Shown here: positions 16,398 to 24,998 of the stretch, in pieces | How the letters are laid out: every line of letters begins with the position of its first letter | Position numbering within the stretch: the stretch's first letter is position 1 | Assembly: GCA_017452945.1 (NCBI GenBank) | Contig: JAFTLD010000035.1 | Span: 1 to 29,554, forward strand | Reading direction: 5' to 3' | DNA from: Clostridia bacterium | GTDB lineage: Bacteria; Bacillota_A; Clostridia; Oscillospirales; CAG-272 | DNA length: 29,554 nucleotides | Notes under the pieces: model-generated | The model's database searches: none | What the model was told of the DNA's origin: nothing | Seen by the model: the letters and a program-made list of their open reading frames with translations, nothing else | Translations under genes and position numbers: made by a program

Positions 16398-16426
16398 AGT
16401 ATACCATTTTCAAAAACATCTGTCAA
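16398..16426 (-). promoter_or_regulatory. Promoter of the giant lipoprotein gene
   Basis: On the minus strand, TTGACA (16421-16426) and TATACT (16398-16403) have a 17-base spacer. Transcription would start near 16391, giving an untranslated leader of about 210 bases before the ATG at 16181. Confidence 0.78.
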
Positions 16427-16532
16427 GCATTTTCATCAAATATCACATAAATATCATTCATATAAAATCAAGTATGAATTCTCCGTAAATTGCCAATACT
16501 AATTCATGAAATTACACAACGGAGGGATTTTT

Positions 16533-17846
16533 ATGATGACAAAACCTCAGATCATTAAATGCGGTGCGCGGGAGATCTTGGATTCTCGCGGCAATCCGAC
16601 TGTAGAGGCAACCGTGGTGCTGGCAGACGGCACGGTTGGTGTAGCCGGCGTGCCGAGCGGAGCTTCGACCGGAATTTACGAGGCGCACGAGCTGCGCGAC
16701 AGGGAGAAAAAACGTTATGACGGCAAGGGTGTAGCGCAGGCAGTAGGCAATATCTGCAAGATCATTTCCCCTGCTCTGGCCGGCACATATGCTTCGGATC
16801 AGGCAGATATTGACAAGCAGCTGCGCGAAATCGACGGCACGGATAACCTATCCAATCTTGGTGCCAATGCCGTGCTTGCCGTTTCCCTTGCGAGTGCGCG
16901 AGCGGCGGCAAGCTGGTATCGCATTCCCCTTTACCGTTGGCTAGGCGGTATCGATGCGCACCGCCTCCCCGTTCCCATGATGAACGTGCTCAACGGTGGT
17001 GCGCATGCGCACAACAACGTGGAAATTCAAGAGTTTATGATCGTACCCGTGGGCGCGGAATCCTACTCGGAGGGCTTGCGCATTGGCTGCGAGATCTATC
17101 ATCGGCTGGGCGAGATTCTGACGCACGAGGGACTTGGCGGTGGTGTGGGTGATGAGGGTGGGTATGCCCCCGACCTTGCATCCGACGAACAGGCGCTGGA
17201 GTATATCTGTCACGCCATTGAAAAAAGCGGTTATGATATGGACACGGTCAAGATCTCGCTGGATGCAGCTGCCTCCGAATGGTTTCGCGAGAGCGAGGGA
17301 GCTTACGTGATGCCCAAAAGAAGCAAATATCGCAGCACAGATGACCTGATCTCGTATTGGTCCTCGTTAACCGCAAAATACCCCCTGCTCTCCCTGGAGG
17401 ACGGCTTGGATCAGCGCGACTTCAAGGCTTGGGCGTCACTTTCGCGCACGTTGGGCAGCGACTGTATGACCGTGGGGGACGATCTGTTTGTGACCAATCA
17501 AAAAAGGCTGCTGCAAGGCATTGCCGAAAAGAGTGCGGGTGCGATTCTGATCAAGCCCAACCAAATCGGCACGCTGACAGATACGCTGCAGGTCATTCAT
17601 ACGGCAGCAGGTGCGGGGATGTCGTATATCATTTCGCACCGCTCGGGCGAGACCGAGGACACCACCATTGCCGATTTGGCCGTGGCTACCAACGCACCCT
17701 TTATCAAGGCGGGCGCCCCCTGCCGCTCTGAGCGCACGGCCAAATATAACCGCCTTTTACGGATCGAGGCTTCACTTGGTGCGTGCTCAAGCTATGGCGG
17801 CAAGGCAGCCCAAGGCGAGCCCGTATGCTGTGGCTTGGAGAAATAA
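16533..17846 (+). CDS. eno: Enolase
   Basis: Enolase converts 2-phosphoglycerate to phosphoenolpyruvate in glycolysis. The protein is full length at 437 residues. It shows REILDSRGNPTVE, the loop SGASTGIYEA, the magnesium ligands in KISLDAAASEWF, LLSLEDGLDQRD and TVGDDLFVTN, the signature LIKPNQIGTLTDT with the catalytic Lys, and SHRSGETEDTTIADLAV. The usual HADNN is HAHNN here, with the active-site His kept. ATG 16533 is chosen because GGAGGG (16521-16526) sits six bases upstream; ATG 16536 is equally possible, while 16506 lacks a ribosome site. No convincing promoter could be assigned in the AT-rich stretch before it. Confidence 0.96.
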   Translation: MMTKPQIIKCGAREILDSRGNPTVEATVVLADGTVGVAGVPSGASTGIYEAHELRDREKKRYDGKGVAQAVGNICKIISPALAGTYASDQADIDKQLREIDGTDNLSNLGANAVLAVSLASARAAASWYRIPLYRWLGGIDAHRLPVPMMNVLNGGAHAHNNVEIQEFMIVPVGAESYSEGLRIGCEIYHRLGEILTHEGLGGGVGDEGGYAPDLASDEQALEYICHAIEKSGYDMDTVKISLDAAASEWFRESEGAYVMPKRSKYRSTDDLISYWSSLTAKYPLLSLEDGLDQRDFKAWASLSRTLGSDCMTVGDDLFVTNQKRLLQGIAEKSAGAILIKPNQIGTLTDTLQVIHTAAGAGMSYIISHRSGETEDTTIADLAVATNAPFIKAGAPCRSERTAKYNRLLRIEASLGACSSYGGKAAQGEPVCCGLEK

Positions 17847-17848
17847 GA

Positions 17849-17892
17849 ACAGCAAAAAAAGGACGTTCCGAAAAACGTCCTTTTTTGCTGTT
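17849..17892. terminator. Bidirectional terminator between eno and the permease gene
   Basis: GGACGTT (17861-17867) pairs with AACGTCC (17874-17880), extended outward by AACAGCAAAAAAA facing TTTTTTGCTGTT. The long A- and T-tracts let it work on both strands, which fits the two converging genes. Confidence 0.93.
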
Positions 17893-17904
17893 ATAAAATT
17901 GTGA

Positions 17905-19254
17905 TTACAGACCAAACAACAGCCAGATCACGATATACGCGGGAACAATGGCGGCTAAGGTGAACGGGATACCGATGCGGAAGAAGTCACTGTTCTTCAC
18001 AGTATAGCCCTCCTTGCGCAAAATACCGATACCTGCAATATTGGCGGATGCACCGATGGGAGTGCAGTTACCGCCCAGCGTTGCACCGGACAAAAGGCCG
18101 AAGTACAAAGGCACTGCGACCAGCGCGGGATCTGCGCCCATTTGTGCGGCCATAGTTCCGGCAATCGTAGGAATCAGCGTCAGCATGGTGGCAACGTACG
18201 GAATATTGTCAATAAATGCGGAAATCAATACAGATGCCCAAACAATGATGGTATACATCAAAAACAGGTTGCTACCGCCCAATTTGCCAAGGAAATCACC
18301 CAACATCTGGATAACGCCCTGTGCCTGGATGCCGCCGATCATAATAAACAGACCAACCAAAAGCAAAATGGTTTCATAGTCAATAGCCTTGATAGGTTCA
18401 AGAACAGCCTTGAAGCTCTTGTTCTTGATACATGTGTAGATCAAGCCGATCACAAGCAGACCACAGCAGATCAGACCGTTGGTAACCTCGGGCATATTGG
18501 GAATAAAGGACGCGGTAATCAGCAGAACCAGCATCAAAACAAGCAGCACACTGGGGAAATAATCGGTAACCTTGGTGCGGCTTTCCGCCTTGGGGATCCT
18601 TGCCTTTTCCTTACGGAACAAGAACAGAAGGATCAGAGCGGAAACGACTGCACCGATCTCTACGATAAAGAACATACCGGGCTTGCCGTTATACCAGAAG
18701 AAGTCAATAAAGCTCATATTCAGCTCACCGCCCAGCATAATCGCTGTGGTGTCACCAACAAGCGTTGCCGCACCTTGCAGGTTGGAGGAAACGGCAATCG
18801 AAATAATGAAGGGGACGGGATTTGTCTTGAGCTTTTTGCAGATCTCAAGTGCTACGGGCGCAACCATCAGCACAGTAGCCACATTGTCCACAAAAGCAGA
18901 GATAATTCCCGCAAATAAAGCAAGCGAAACAGCTGCCCACATGACGTTGGGTACACGCTCCATAATCAGATCTGCCAAAAGCGCGGGCATTTTGCTCTCG
19001 ATAAATAGCGCAACCAAGCCCATGGTACCCGCAATCATGAGTAAAACGTTGATATCGCTGAAATCCAATCCCATTTTTCCTGCACCAAAAACTTCACCAA
19101 GCGGCAGCATGCCTGTTACGATGAACAGTAGTGCCGATGCAAGTGCGATGTAGGGACGGAATTTACTGAAGGTCAGCATGAGAACGTAGGTCAGGGCGAA
19201 GAGAACGATGGCAATGATCATGCCATATTGGTCAAGAAATGCCTGTGGTATCAT
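17905..19254 (-). CDS. Ion transporter superfamily permease (ArsB/NhaD/CitMHS type)
   Basis: The 449-residue integral membrane protein has about 11-12 hydrophobic segments arranged as two related halves. Each half carries the hallmark hairpin of the ion transporter superfamily: ISAFVDNVATVLM with GAATLVGDTTAIM in the first, and ISAFIDNIPYVATM with GATLGGNCTPIGASAN in the second. Family members carry anions (arsenite, dicarboxylates, citrate) or exchange sodium and protons; the substrate cannot be told from sequence. A longer open frame reaches back into polA, but ATG 19254 has AAAGGAAG ahead of it and starts just before the first membrane segment. It follows polA by 34 bases with no terminator, so it is likely co-transcribed. 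Confidence 0.85.
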   Translation of the reverse strand: MIPQAFLDQYGMIIAIVLFALTYVLMLTFSKFRPYIALASALLFIVTGMLPLGEVFGAGKMGLDFSDINVLLMIAGTMGLVALFIESKMPALLADLIMERVPNVMWAAVSLALFAGIISAFVDNVATVLMVAPVALEICKKLKTNPVPFIISIAVSSNLQGAATLVGDTTAIMLGGELNMSFIDFFWYNGKPGMFFIVEIGAVVSALILLFLFRKEKARIPKAESRTKVTDYFPSVLLVLMLVLLITASFIPNMPEVTNGLICCGLLVIGLIYTCIKNKSFKAVLEPIKAIDYETILLLVGLFIMIGGIQAQGVIQMLGDFLGKLGGSNLFLMYTIIVWASVLISAFIDNIPYVATMLTLIPTIAGTMAAQMGADPALVAVPLYFGLLSGATLGGNCTPIGASANIAGIGILRKEGYTVKNSDFFRIGIPFTLAAIVPAYIVIWLLFGL

Positions 19255-19288
19255 TGTGTCTTCCTTTCGTCTTTTTAATTTATTTGAT

Positions 19289-21826
19289 TTAATGTGCTTC
19301 GTACCAGTCTTTGCCCCACTTGGCGTCTGCCGACATGGGGACGGAGAGTGAGACAGCGTTTTCCATCTCGCATTTGAGCATTTCGAGCACCTGCTCGCGG
19401 CAGCTTTGGTGGCATTCCACAATCAGCTCGTCGTGTACCTGCAAAATCAGCCTTGCATCCAAGCCGCTTTGCTTAAGTGCGCGGTCAACGCAGATCATAG
19501 CGATCTTGATGATATCGGCCGCCGTACCCTGAATGGGGCTGTTCATAGCAACTCTCTCACCGAAATGCTTGAGATTTTTATTTTGTGCCGAGAGCTCGGG
19601 AATGCTTCTGCGTCTGCCGAACATGGTGGTCACAAAGCCATCATCATAAGCCTTTTTGACCACTTCGGAAAGATAACGCGATACACTGGGATAGCTTGCC
19701 ATATAGCTTTCAATATATTCCTTGGCAGCTGCGCGCGAGATATGCAGATCCTCGGCAAGCGAGAATTCGCCCATGCCGTACACAATGCCGAAGTTGATGG
19801 CCTTGGCGCGCTTGCGCAGCTCCACGCTCACACCGTCTGGATCTACACCAAACACACGACAGGCGGTGGAGGTGTGAATATCCGCTCCGTCGATGAACGC
19901 CTGCTTCATGGCCTCGTCGTCCGAAATGACCGCCAAAAGCCGCAGCTCGATCTGCGAGTAGTCGGCATCTAACAGCACGTAATCCTCGTTTTTGGGGACA
20001 AAGTATCTGCGCAGCTCCCTGCCAAGCTCGGTGCGGATGGGAATATTCTGCAGATTGGGCTCTGCCGAGGAAAGTCTGCCCGTGGCCGTTCCCGTCTGCT
20101 TGAAGGTGGTATGCACGCGCCCACCCTCGTCCACGACCGAAAGCAGGCCGTCCACGTAGGTGGATTTGAGCTTGGTCATCTGTCTGTATTCCAGAATGTC
20201 CTCGATGATGGGGTGATATTTTTTCAGCTTTTCCAGCACCTCTGCATTGGTGGAATAGCCGGTTTTGGTCTTTTTGCCTGCGGGCAGCCCCAGCCGCTCA
20301 AACAGCACCTCGCCAAGCTGCTTTGGAGAGTTGATATTGAATGGCCCGCCTGCCGCAAAGTGGATGCGCTGCTCCAACTGCTCGGTGTGTGCGTCCAGCA
20401 GCATGCCGTAGCGTGCAATGCCCTCGCTGTCCACAAGGCAGCCGTAATCCTCCATATCCGCAAGCACGGCTGCAAGCGGCATTTCGATATCCATGAGCAG
20501 CTCGTACTGACCGCTCTCCTTGAGCTTTTGCGTCAAGGGCTCGACCATGCGCCATGCGTATACGGCAGCAGAAATTTCCGACTTATAGATTTCTCCCAAA
20601 TATGCAACGGTCAGCCGATCAAGCGCATAGCTTCCCTGCCCCGGATCATCCACCCAGGCGGCAAGCATCACGTCAAAGCAACATCCGCGCCAATCGCAGC
20701 CTTGCGCAGACAGAGCGCGGTAGATGCTCTTGCAGTCGTAACAAACGGCCTGCTTGTCCGCAAGAAATTCCTGCAGCATGACAAGGTCGCCCGTATATTT
20801 CAAAAGATGCGTACCGTCGGTTAAGGTAGCGCACCCATCGGTAAAATCAAAGCCAATACGATCACCGACAAGCTCGGTCAAAGATGTGATTTCGATCAAG
20901 GCGGCAGTTTGAGCGGATGTGGAATCCGCCTCTACGGTATTGGGTACCGGCACTTCGTCCTTATCCAACCCAAATCGCTTGATATAACCGGTAAACTCCA
21001 GCTTGGTAAACATATCTCTTGCCGCTGCGCGGTCAAGTCCCGTATAGGTCAGCTCGTCCAGCGTGACGTCCATAGGCACCTCGCAGCAGATGCGGGCAAG
21101 CGCTTGCGAAAGATACGCGCTGTCCTTGCCGTTCTCTAACTTGGTGCGCACCGAGGGCGTATGCTTGGCGGTGGGCAGCTGCTCGTATACGCCATCTAAG
21201 GAACCGTATTCCGAGATCAGCTTGAGTGCGGTCTTCTCACCAATGCCCGGCACACCGGGAATGTGGTCCGAGCTGTCACCCATAAGTGCCTTAACATCCA
21301 CAAATTGCTCGGGCTGCACACCGTACTTGGCAAAAAAGGCTTCCCTGTCCATGACAAGCGTATCCTGATTGGTGGCAAGCAGAATATTGGTGTTGGCATC
21401 GATCAGCTGAAGTGAGTCGCGGTCACCCGTCAAAATCAGCGTACGGCAGCCTTCCCCATACGTACGAGCCATGGCAGCAAGCGTGCCGAGGATATCGTCT
21501 GCCTCATAGCCCTCCTTTTGCAGCACGTGCAAGCCCAGCATGGGCACAAGCTGCTTGGCGATGGGCATTTGCACTACCAGCTCTTCCGGCATGGCGTGAC
21601 GCCCTGCCTTATATTCATCGTACATTTTATGGCGGAAGGTTGGGGCTTTTAAGTCAAATGCCACCGCTGCGAAATCGGGCTTGTATTCCTCTATATGCTT
21701 GGTAAAAATATTGATCATACCGTACAGCGCATTGGTTGGCGTGCCATCCTTGGCAGACAATGCGCGAATGCCGTAAAAAGCGCGGTTGAGTATGCTGTTA
21801 CCGTCGATACAAAGTAAGGTTTTCAT
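19289..21826 (-). CDS. polA: DNA polymerase I
   Basis: Pol I fills repair gaps and replaces RNA primers. The 845 residues contain the N-terminal 5' nuclease (LLCIDGNSILNRAFYGI, LTGDRDSLQLI, GVPGIGEKTALKLI), a middle exonuclease-like domain, and the polymerase with motif A (DADYSQIELRLLA), motif B (RKRAKAINFGIVYGMGE) and motif C (LQVHDELIVEC). In the middle domain the FDTET-type metal motif reads FDFTD, lacking the key Glu, so 3'-5' proofreading is probably lost, as in the Bacillus and Thermus enzymes. AAAGGGG precedes the ATG at 21826, and a consensus promoter lies 33 bases upstream. The permease gene follows. Confidence 0.97.
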   Translation of the reverse strand: MKTLLCIDGNSILNRAFYGIRALSAKDGTPTNALYGMINIFTKHIEEYKPDFAAVAFDLKAPTFRHKMYDEYKAGRHAMPEELVVQMPIAKQLVPMLGLHVLQKEGYEADDILGTLAAMARTYGEGCRTLILTGDRDSLQLIDANTNILLATNQDTLVMDREAFFAKYGVQPEQFVDVKALMGDSSDHIPGVPGIGEKTALKLISEYGSLDGVYEQLPTAKHTPSVRTKLENGKDSAYLSQALARICCEVPMDVTLDELTYTGLDRAAARDMFTKLEFTGYIKRFGLDKDEVPVPNTVEADSTSAQTAALIEITSLTELVGDRIGFDFTDGCATLTDGTHLLKYTGDLVMLQEFLADKQAVCYDCKSIYRALSAQGCDWRGCCFDVMLAAWVDDPGQGSYALDRLTVAYLGEIYKSEISAAVYAWRMVEPLTQKLKESGQYELLMDIEMPLAAVLADMEDYGCLVDSEGIARYGMLLDAHTEQLEQRIHFAAGGPFNINSPKQLGEVLFERLGLPAGKKTKTGYSTNAEVLEKLKKYHPIIEDILEYRQMTKLKSTYVDGLLSVVDEGGRVHTTFKQTGTATGRLSSAEPNLQNIPIRTELGRELRRYFVPKNEDYVLLDADYSQIELRLLAVISDDEAMKQAFIDGADIHTSTACRVFGVDPDGVSVELRKRAKAINFGIVYGMGEFSLAEDLHISRAAAKEYIESYMASYPSVSRYLSEVVKKAYDDGFVTTMFGRRRSIPELSAQNKNLKHFGERVAMNSPIQGTAADIIKIAMICVDRALKQSGLDARLILQVHDELIVECHQSCREQVLEMLKCEMENAVSLSVPMSADAKWGKDWYEAH

Positions 21827-21858
21827 GCTTTTCCCCTTTGCATGTTGTCGTTCTTGTT

Positions 21859-21888
21859 ATTATACCACGCATTTGTGACATTTGTCAA
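21859..21888 (-). promoter_or_regulatory. Promoter of polA
   Basis: On the minus strand, TTGACA (21883-21888) and TATAAT (21859-21864) are separated by 18 bases. The transcript would start near 21852, about 25 bases before the polA ATG. The stretch 21889-22036 between this and the divergent ktrB promoter shows no gene; it contains only a small GGCAAA/TTTGCC hairpin. Confidence 0.85.
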
Positions 21889-22036
21889 GTAACAGACGCA
21901 AACAGAATAAAATTTTAGGCAAATCTTTGCCCAAAAGGCATCATCATTGACAAAATAATGACTGTGAAAATTGCAATGCCAACGAAGATAAATATGCAAA
22001 TTCCAATTGATAAACAGATGCTCCGTGCAAAAAGTA

Positions 22037-22065
22037 TTGACAAAAGAGGCATAATATGCTATAAT
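22037..22065 (+). promoter_or_regulatory. Promoter of ktrBA
   Basis: TTGACA (22037-22042) and TATAAT (22060-22065) are perfect boxes with a 17-base spacer. Transcription near 22072 gives a leader of about 70 bases that contains the hairpin at 22086-22117. Confidence 0.9.
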
Positions 22066-22085
22066 GATTCCAATATAATATGAAT

Positions 22086-22130
22086 GGAACCAGCTGACTG
22101 CAGAGGACGTTGGTTCCTTTTTGCTTTTTT
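22086..22130 (+). terminator. Terminator-like hairpin in the ktrB leader
   Basis: A nine-base stem (22086-22094 with 22109-22117, one G-T pair) with a 14-base loop is followed by TTTTTGCTTTTTT (22118-22130). The ribosome site GAGGAG (22131-22136) follows with no gap. It starts about 14 bases after the predicted transcription start, too little room for a large aptamer, so it could be an attenuator sensed by a protein or antisense RNA, or a 5' stabilising structure. Confidence 0.65.
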
Positions 22131-22142
22131 GAGGAGCTCTGT

Positions 22143-23504
22143 ATGGTAAGAAGAAAGAAATTCACGTTGTCTACAACGCAGATAATATTGTTGAGCTTCC
22201 TTGTTACGATTCTGCTCGGGAGCGTTCTCTTGGCACTCCCCATCAGTTCTGCAACAGGTGAACCGATACCGTACCCGGATGCACTGTTTACGGCAACCAC
22301 CGCAACCTGTGTTACCGGCCTTGTCACGCTTCCCACAGTTTCCACTTGGAGCGTGTTCGGGCAGGTCGTCATACTGCTTTTGATACAGGTTGGCGGCCTT
22401 GGCATCATCACGATCATGTCGGGGCTGATGCTTCTTCTGAACAGAAAAATGGGTATCGGAGACCGTCTGCTGATTCAGGATGCTTTCAATCTCAATACGA
22501 TGTCCGGGCTTGCAAAATTCGTGGGGAACGTACTGTTCGGAACGCTGATCATCGAGGCAATCGGTGCTCTGCTGTATATGCTCGTATTCGTTCCCGAATT
22601 TGGTGCGGAAGGTATATGGATTTCGATTTTCAATTCGGTTTCCGCCTTTTGCAACGCCGGCATTGATATCATCGCGGAAAACAGCCTTTGCAATTATGCA
22701 ACCAATCCGCTGATCAATACCGTCACCTCAGCACTCATCATTCTCGGAGGACTTGGGTATATCGTATGGTGGGATGTGCTTGGTGTCATTAAGAGCCGGT
22801 CACCTAAGAACAGAAGAATATTCAGACATCTGACCTTGCACTCAAAGATCGCCATTACCGTTACCGTAGGGCTCATTCTTGCGGGTACGGTTCTCATATT
22901 TGTTTTTGAATATGCTAACCCGTTGACCATTGGAGATATGTCCTTGTTTGATAAAATTCAAGTTTCGTTCTTCCAATCGGTCACAACAAGAACCGCAGGC
23001 TTTGCCTCTGTTCCCCAAGAAAACCTGACGAATGCCTCTGCCGCTGTATCCATTATCCTGATGCTGATCGGCGGCTCCCCCGTGGGAACGGCAGGAGGTA
23101 TGAAAACCGTAACCGTTGCCGTCCTTGTTTGCTCGGCATTTGCTACGATCCGAAACAAGAATAATGGGACGTTGTTTGACCGCCGTATTTCCGAAGACTC
23201 GGTAAAAAAAGCGGTTGCAGTAGCGGTAACGTTTCTCACCATCTGCGCTGTCTCGACCGTGCTCCTGATGGCAACGAGCAACGTATCGATCATCGATGCG
23301 GTCTATGAAACGGTCAGTGCAACGGCAACCGTCGGTCTATCACGAAACCTGACGCCAACGCTGGGTACGTTTGGCAAGTTCATTATCATGGTAACGATGT
23401 ATCTCGGCAGAGTCGGCCCCATATCGTTAGCTGTGGCTCTCGGAAGAAAAAATGAGAGCCAGAACGTTATATCGGAGCCGACGGAAGAAATCAGTATAGG
23501 TTAA
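22143..23504 (+). CDS. ktrB: Potassium uptake channel subunit KtrB/TrkH
   Basis: The 453-residue membrane protein is the ion-conducting subunit of a Ktr/Trk potassium uptake system. It has the four-fold M1-P-M2 plan, with a selectivity-filter glycine in each pore loop: TATCVTGL, FCNAGID, TTRTAGF and TATVGLS. The length fits KtrB. The gate loop GGSPVGTAGGMKT lies between the third and fourth repeats. A TTG in the same frame at 22110 lies inside the leader hairpin and is rejected; ATG 22143 has GAGGAG six bases upstream. The regulatory subunit gene begins 12 bases after its stop. Confidence 0.95.
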   Translation: MVRRKKFTLSTTQIILLSFLVTILLGSVLLALPISSATGEPIPYPDALFTATTATCVTGLVTLPTVSTWSVFGQVVILLLIQVGGLGIITIMSGLMLLLNRKMGIGDRLLIQDAFNLNTMSGLAKFVGNVLFGTLIIEAIGALLYMLVFVPEFGAEGIWISIFNSVSAFCNAGIDIIAENSLCNYATNPLINTVTSALIILGGLGYIVWWDVLGVIKSRSPKNRRIFRHLTLHSKIAITVTVGLILAGTVLIFVFEYANPLTIGDMSLFDKIQVSFFQSVTTRTAGFASVPQENLTNASAAVSIILMLIGGSPVGTAGGMKTVTVAVLVCSAFATIRNKNNGTLFDRRISEDSVKKAVAVAVTFLTICAVSTVLLMATSNVSIIDAVYETVSATATVGLSRNLTPTLGTFGKFIIMVTMYLGRVGPISLAVALGRKNESQNVISEPTEEISIG

Positions 23505-23516
23505 AGGAGAAGAATC

Positions 23517-24167
23517 ATGAAAATGAAAACGACATATGCAGTCTTCGGACTTGGAAGATACGGCACAGCGGTGGCACGTGAGCTGGTAGAAAACGGCACA
23601 GAAGTCATAGCAATTGATACCGATCAAAAAATCGTCAACGATGCGGCGGCATACTTGCCCGTATGCAAGTGCGCTGACGTGACCGATGCCGAAGTAATTT
23701 CTCGCCTTGGCATCGGCAATATTGATACGGTCATCGTTTGTATGGCAAGCAACCTTGAAGCAAGCGTTATGGCTGTCACGCTTTGCAAGGAGGCGGGGGT
23801 TAAGACCGTTATCGCCAAATGTGCCAATGAAATGCACCAAAAGATATTGCTCCGTGTCGGTGCAGATCAGGTCGTATTCCCCGAAAACGAATCGGGGATC
23901 CGTTTGGCAAAAAATTTGTTGAGTTCGGGATTTATCGACATGATCTCGCTGTCCAAGGACGTATCTATGGTCGAAATCGACGTGAAGGACGAGTGGATCG
24001 GCAAGAACCTGATTGAACTCAACCTGCGCAAGAAATACGGCTTCAACATTGTTGCCATCAAAAAAGGCGGTAAGGTCAACGTAAATATCAATCCCGAGCA
24101 GGTGCTTGACGCACAAACAACGCTGATTGTGATTGCAAACACAGCAAAGCTGGGAAAGCTGAAATAA
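23517..24167 (+). CDS. ktrA: Potassium uptake regulator KtrA (RCK domain)
   Basis: The 216-residue cytoplasmic protein is the nucleotide-binding gating ring partner of KtrB. The N-terminal Rossmann-type RCK_N domain shows FGLGRYGTAVARELVE (GxGxxG) and IDTD at the end of strand 2, the acidic residue that contacts the ribose of ATP/ADP or NAD. The C-terminal RCK_C domain (about 135-216) starts near SKDVSMVEIDV. A single RCK pair of this size is the KtrA form rather than the doubled TrkA of enterobacteria. AAAGGAGA overlaps the ktrB stop, so the two are translationally linked. In firmicutes the C-terminal domain binds c-di-AMP; that is family knowledge, not visible here. Confidence 0.95.
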   Translation: MKMKTTYAVFGLGRYGTAVARELVENGTEVIAIDTDQKIVNDAAAYLPVCKCADVTDAEVISRLGIGNIDTVIVCMASNLEASVMAVTLCKEAGVKTVIAKCANEMHQKILLRVGADQVVFPENESGIRLAKNLLSSGFIDMISLSKDVSMVEIDVKDEWIGKNLIELNLRKKYGFNIVAIKKGGKVNVNINPEQVLDAQTTLIVIANTAKLGKLK

Positions 24168-24203
24168 TACGCACACTATAGAAAAAATCCTTGCCGCCTT
24201 TAT

Positions 24204-24890
24204 TCAGGATTGACTCTGTTGCTTTTTCATTCTCTGCCAACTGATATATCCGTAGATATCATGAAGCAGAAACGCAACGAAACAGACAACCACACAGATA
24301 TAGCGTATATCAGTAAAACTTGCCAACACCCATAAAACGATCAAAACAATATCGTTAGCGGCATACGCCAAGGCGAAGGTCGGGCATCTGCGAAAAGTGA
24401 GATATACGGCAAGGAAACTCGTTGTTACCGATATGGTGCTTGGAATCATATTGGCAGTGTTGAAATATTTGAGTATAAAATAGAAAACGACAGTAACCGC
24501 AATCGTAAGCAGCCACATCAAGATTTGCTCCGCCTTTCCGATGCTATTCACTTTCACCTGTGCCCTGTTCCCCTTGTAAGGGTTTTTCAGCCACGCAACA
24601 AGAGCAAAAACAGCCATTGGCATGGTCATTCCGAGATATGTAATCATTTCACCGTAATAAGCGAAGGTATAGGAAATAATGCCGTAGAGTAGGCTGAAAA
24701 CAATCATCATAACTTGCCCTATTGGATTGCCTTTTGCATTGAAGATCAGCGAGGTCACACCGATAAGTGATGCAATAAGAGTCAGGTAGCTTTCACGGTC
24801 AAACAAACAGAATGACAAAATGATAAAAACAACAGACACAGACCATAAAATAAGCTCAAGCTTTGTAAAATAAGCGAATAGCTTTTTCAT
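24204..24890 (-). CDS. pnuC: PnuC-family nicotinamide riboside/vitamin transporter
   Basis: The 228-residue membrane protein has about seven hydrophobic segments and the PnuC pattern: SLIGVTSLIFNAKGNPIGQ in the first part, YGEMITYLGMTMPM, and PTFALAYAANDIVLIVLWV near the end. Such proteins carry nicotinamide riboside, though relatives (PnuT, PnuX) carry thiamine or riboflavin, so the substrate is not certain. ATG 24890 has GGAGG upstream; an in-frame ATG at 24926 lies inside the leader hairpin and is rejected. It has its own promoter and a leader of about 100 bases with a strong terminator-like stem, so it is probably controlled by premature termination. Confidence 0.85.
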   Translation of the reverse strand: MKKLFAYFTKLELILWSVSVVFIILSFCLFDRESYLTLIASLIGVTSLIFNAKGNPIGQVMMIVFSLLYGIISYTFAYYGEMITYLGMTMPMAVFALVAWLKNPYKGNRAQVKVNSIGKAEQILMWLLTIAVTVVFYFILKYFNTANMIPSTISVTTSFLAVYLTFRRCPTFALAYAANDIVLIVLWVLASFTDIRYICVVVCFVAFLLHDIYGYISWQRMKKQQSQS

Positions 24891-24896
24891 ATCAAC

Positions 24897-24994
24897 CTCC
24901 AAAAAAATATGCATCCGCATACACATCTTCTAAGACCTAACGATGTGTAAACGAATGCAAACGCAACTCACTACCCGGTGGCAGTTATAATTTC
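24897..24994 (-). promoter_or_regulatory. Candidate regulatory leader (attenuator/riboswitch) of pnuC
   Basis: Between the promoter and the pnuC ribosome site lies about 95 bases of untranslated RNA. Its 5' part folds as ACTGCC/GGGTAGT. Its 3' part is an 18-bp stem with one mismatch (24942-24959 with 24910-24927), a 14-base loop and a TATTTTTTT tail. GGAGG follows the tail directly. Cofactor-transporter genes are often riboswitch-controlled, for example by NAD+-II, TPP or FMN classes. I do not find the TPP or FMN consensus, and the class remains unassigned. Confidence 0.6.
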
Positions 24995-24998
24995 CTTG

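Noticed and set aside
19255..19422. Longer N-terminus for the permease reaching into polA
   Set aside because: The extra 56 residues are out-of-frame polA sequence without a ribosome site; the internal ATG at 19254 has one.
21918..21952. Small GGCAAA/TTTGCC hairpin and a TTGACA at 21947
   Set aside because: The hairpin has no T-run on either side and the TTGACA has no -10 box at a workable distance.
22110..22142. TTG start for ktrB
   Set aside because: It sits inside the leader hairpin and lacks a ribosome site, whereas ATG 22143 follows GAGGAG.
24168..24203. Possible terminator between ktrA and pnuC (AATCCT/AGGATT)
   Set aside because: The stem is only six bases with a 14-base loop and no adjacent T-run, too weak to list as a feature.
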